18,360 nt of DNA from an uncultured Clostridia bacterium. GTDB lineage: Bacteria; Bacillota; Clostridia; Christensenellales; Borkfalkiaceae. Location of the stretch: NCBI GenBank assembly GCA_944338265.1, contig CALVLO010000006.1, forward strand, positions 1 through 18,360, written 5' to 3'. A program made the translations under genes and the position numbers. This document shows positions 16,624-18,360 of this stretch, piece by piece (position 1 is the first letter of the stretch; each line of letters begins with the position of its first letter). The notes below the pieces were generated by a model. That model ran no database searches. It was not told where the DNA came from and saw only the letters and a list, made by a program, of their open reading frames with translations.

Positions 16624-17346
16624 TCAGAGGAGCTCCTCCTTGAATTTTCCCATGATCTTGCTTTCGAGGCGGGAGATCTGCACCTGCGAGACGCCGATGC
16701 GCCGCGCGACCTCGCTCTGCGTCATATCGCGGAAGTAGCGCAAAAACACGATCTTCTTTTCGCGTTCGGGAAGTTTTTCGATCGCCGCCTTTAAGATCAT
16801 GTGTTCGATCATCGCATCCTGATCGTCTTTGGCAGGCAGGCGCTCGGCAAGCGGCACGGAAGTTTCGTCTTGAAAATCGCTCCGCTCATCCAGCGAGACG
16901 GGCATGCGCGCCGAGCCGAGCGCGAACACCACCTCGCCCTCCTCCATCCCGAACGCCGCGGCGAGCTCTTTGACGGTGGGCTGCTCGCCGTGCTCCGCCA
17001 TGTACGTCTGGATATAGCCGTTGAGATCGCGCGCCGCCTTTTTGAGCACGCGCGAGACCTTCACGCTCCCGTCGTCCCGCAAAAAACGCTTGATCTCGCC
17101 TGCGATCATGGGCACGGCATAGGTGGAAAAGCGCACGCCGAACGCTTCGTCGAAGCCCGCGATCGCCTTCAAAAAGCCCATGCAGGCGAGCTGGAAGAGA
17201 TCGTCGTACTCCACGCCCTTGCCGAGGTACCGCCGCAAAATGCTCTTGATGAGCGAGGTGTTGTGCGTGAGCAAGCGCTCCTTGGCGGCGTTATCCCCCG
17301 CCTTTGCCTTGCGGATGAGGGCGAGCGTCTCCTCCTCACCGAGCAT
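16624..17346 (-). CDS. sigF: RNA polymerase sporulation sigma factor SigF
   Basis: Forespore-specific sigma-70 family factor, held inactive by SpoIIAB until septation. The 240-residue protein has region 2 with YDDLFQLACMGFLKAI (47-62) and FSTYAVPMIAGEIKRFLRDD (73-92). Region 3 lies around 110-150. The region 4 helix-turn-helix is MTQSEVARRIGVSQVQISRL (208-227). SigF and SigG are close relatives; the position as third gene after spoIIAA and spoIIAB identifies SigF. The ATG lies inside the end of spoIIAB (11-bp overlap), with a modest AAGGGG site upstream, so translation is coupled. Confidence 0.96.
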   Translation of the reverse strand: MLGEEETLALIRKAKAGDNAAKERLLTHNTSLIKSILRRYLGKGVEYDDLFQLACMGFLKAIAGFDEAFGVRFSTYAVPMIAGEIKRFLRDDGSVKVSRVLKKAARDLNGYIQTYMAEHGEQPTVKELAAAFGMEEGEVVFALGSARMPVSLDERSDFQDETSVPLAERLPAKDDQDAMIEHMILKAAIEKLPEREKKIVFLRYFRDMTQSEVARRIGVSQVQISRLESKIMGKFKEELL

Positions 17347-17770
17347 CGCTGCCCCTTGTGCCGAAGTCTTTGCTCATTGCGACCCTTGTCCCCTTGCCCC
17401 GCTCCGACTGTACCGAAAACTGCGACATGAACGTCTGCATGATGGTAAACCCCATTCCCGAACGCTCCTCCTCCGGCAGCGTGGTATAGAAGGGCGTGAG
17501 CGCCTTTTCGAGGTCGTCGATCCCCCTTCCGCTGTCGGATATCTCGATATGTAGCCGCGTCCCCTCGGCGGTGCATTTTACTTCGATCCAACCATCGCCG
17601 CCGCGGTAGGCGTGCACGATGCAGTTGGTGACCGCCTCCGAGACGGCGGTCTTGACATCGGAGAGCTCGGAGAGCGTGGGGTTGAGCGGGAGCGCGAACG
17701 CCGCCACGACGTTGCGCGCGAACTCTTCGTTCTCCGAACGGGATAAAAATCTGAGCTGCATTTCATTCAT
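17336..17770 (-). CDS. spoIIAB: Anti-sigma F factor and SpoIIAA kinase
   Basis: SpoIIAB binds SigF and also phosphorylates SpoIIAA, so it is the switch of forespore gene expression. The 144-residue GHKL-type protein has the N box SEAVTNCIVHAYRGG, the G1 box SDSGRGIDDLE and the G2 motif ERSGMGFTIMQ. The start MNEMQLRF matches the family N-terminus; the first ATG is used. Its weak AGGGG site lies next to the spoIIAA stop codon, 9 nt away. Confidence 0.96.
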   Translation of the reverse strand: MNEMQLRFLSRSENEEFARNVVAAFALPLNPTLSELSDVKTAVSEAVTNCIVHAYRGGDGWIEVKCTAEGTRLHIEISDSGRGIDDLEKALTPFYTTLPEEERSGMGFTIMQTFMSQFSVQSERGKGTRVAMSKDFGTRGSDAR

Positions 17771-17779
17771 AACGTACCC

Positions 17780-18088
17780 CTAAATTTTCGGCATGAGCGC
17801 ATACACGCCGCTGAGCGCGAGCACCTTATCCGCCCCTGCATCGGGCGCCTCCAAATACATTCCCATCCCGTACTTTTTGAGTTTTTTGTACCTTCCGATG
17901 AGAAAGCCGATGCCCGTGGAATCCATAAACTTTACGCCTGCGAGGTTGAACACCGCGCGCGAGCAGCTTGCATGTTCATCGATGAGCGCATCTGCCTCGG
18001 CGCGTGCCAGCGATACCGAGTGCTCGTCCATCTCGCCCGAAAGATAGATGCAGAGGGTATCCCCCCTGCGGCTTGCCTGCGTCTTCAT
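17780..18088 (-). CDS. spoIIAA: Anti-sigma F factor antagonist
   Basis: SpoIIAA is a STAS-domain protein. When dephosphorylated it captures SpoIIAB and frees SigF. The 102-residue product has the phosphorylation motif MDSTGIGFLIGRYK with Ser57 as the predicted phosphoserine. GGAGG lies 5 nt before the ATG at 18088. An upstream in-frame extension of 64 codons crosses the promoter region and is rejected. It is the first gene of the spoIIA operon. No spoIIE phosphatase gene is in the window. Confidence 0.95.
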   Translation of the reverse strand: MKTQASRRGDTLCIYLSGEMDEHSVSLARAEADALIDEHASCSRAVFNLAGVKFMDSTGIGFLIGRYKKLKKYGMGMYLEAPDAGADKVLALSGVYALMPKI

Positions 18089-18118
18089 TGCTGCCTCCGC
18101 CGTCCTTCGCTGCAAAAT

Positions 18119-18147
18119 ATTATAACAAATGCGGGGCGGCGGGTCCT
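18119..18147 (-). promoter_or_regulatory. Possible spoIIA promoter
   Basis: A perfect minus-strand TATAAT (18119-18124) lies 30 bp before the ATG. The hexamer 17 bp upstream is AGGACC, which is a poor sigma-A -35. AGGA recalls the sigma-H -35, but its spacing to the -10 is about 3 bp too long, so the sigma factor is left open. Confidence 0.4.
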
Positions 18148-18176
18148 GTCGCATCCTGAAAGAAGCGCACGGAAAA

Positions 18177-18215
18177 GCGCGAAAAAAAGTTGGCAAAAAA
18201 TTTTTCTTTTCGCGC
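18177..18215. repeat. Inverted repeat between the spoIIA and tRNA promoters
   Basis: GCGCGAAAA (18177-18185) and TTTTCGCGC (18207-18215) form a perfect 9-bp inverted repeat around an A/T-rich centre. It sits next to the -35 of the tRNA promoter. It may be a regulator site, or a terminator on the minus strand, where TTTT follows. Confidence 0.5.
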
Positions 18216-18223
18216 AAAAATAC

Positions 18224-18252
18224 TTGACTTTTCCCTACGATTATACTATGAT
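18224..18252 (+). promoter_or_regulatory. Promoter of the tRNA gene
   Basis: TTGACT (18224-18229), 17 bp, TATGAT (18247-18252). The predicted start is about 27 nt before the tRNA 5' end. Confidence 0.75.
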
Positions 18253-18285
18253 ATTCAAGCATTGCGGTTGCGGGCTTCAAGGCGC

Positions 18286-18360
18286 GGGCCTTTAGCTCAG
18301 CGGTCAGAGCTGTCGGCTCATAACCGATTGGTCCGCGGTTCGAATCCGTGAAGGCCCACC
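18286..18360 (+). tRNA. tRNA with CAU anticodon (Ile2 or elongator Met), cut by the window end
   Basis: The full cloverleaf folds: acceptor GGGCCTT/AAGGCCC, D stem GCTC/GAGC, anticodon stem GTCGG/CCGAT with loop CTCATAA, T arm CGCGG-TTCGAAT-CCGTG. The window ends at ACC, so the last base of an encoded CCA is probably just outside. The anticodon is CAU. It is not the initiator: there is a normal 1-72 pair and no GGG/CCC anticodon stem. C4-G69 and C5-G68 are the acceptor pairs that E. coli TilS uses to choose tRNA-Ile2, so I favour Ile(lysidine-AU). Elongator Met is not excluded. Confidence 0.93.

Noticed and set aside
16306..16738. Plus-strand frames (63 and 99 codons) and a minus-strand frame in the sigF-hisZ gap
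   Set aside because: No ribosome binding site, composition follows local base content, and the longer plus frame enters sigF in antisense.
18089..18280. 64-codon upstream extension of spoIIAA
   Set aside because: It covers the promoter region and inverted repeat, and the family starts at the ATG at 18088 with GGAGG.

Overview
The window is a GC-rich, densely packed bacterial segment. It most likely comes from a spore-forming Clostridia-type Firmicute, probably an uncultured gut lineage. The sporulation calls rest on a complete spoIIA operon (spoIIAA-spoIIAB-sigF) and spoIVA. Other support comes from strong AGGAGG-type ribosome binding sites, TTGACA/TATAAT promoters, the split HisG-short/HisZ enzyme, and a heterodimeric ABC exporter of the BmrCD/TM287-288 kind. 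Every protein gene is on the minus strand. The only plus-strand gene is a CAU-anticodon tRNA at the right edge.

Right to left, in the direction of transcription, the layout is as follows. (1) The plus-strand tRNA (18286-18360) is divergent from spoIIAA-spoIIAB-sigF (18088 to 16624), which ends at a strong terminator. (2) A gene-free stretch (about 16250-16587) holds a Spo0A-box-like site and a terminator-like hairpin. (3) The histidine operon hisZ-hisG-hisD-hisB-hisH-hisA-hisF-hisIE runs from 16190 to 9884, almost every junction being a 4-bp ATGA overlap. A HMGL-like (DRE-TIM) aldolase-domain gene (9817-8834) follows it. hisC and a histidinol-phosphatase gene are not in this cluster. (4) A two-gene ABC exporter operon (8608-4836) has its own promoter and a structured leader. 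(5) spoIVA (4731-3271) is preceded by a sequence that fits a sigma-E promoter closely. (6) Next is a membrane-anchored protein whose C-terminus resembles the C-terminal part of ribosomal protein uL15 (3099-1774). (7) Last is a FGGY sugar kinase (1613-18), with its own promoter and an operator-like repeat, running toward the left edge.

Functionally the window joins two sporulation modules with a complete run of most histidine-biosynthetic steps, a probable drug or lipid exporter, and the start of a sugar catabolism unit. SpoIIAA/AB/SigF is the forespore sigma switch and SpoIVA is the basement ATPase of the spore coat. I found no CRISPR array, transposase, phage gene or clearly new multi-gene system. 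The least ordinary items are the uL15-like anchored protein, the aldolase at the tail of the his operon, the hairpin leader of the ABC operon, and the small structured intergenic region between sigF and hisZ.
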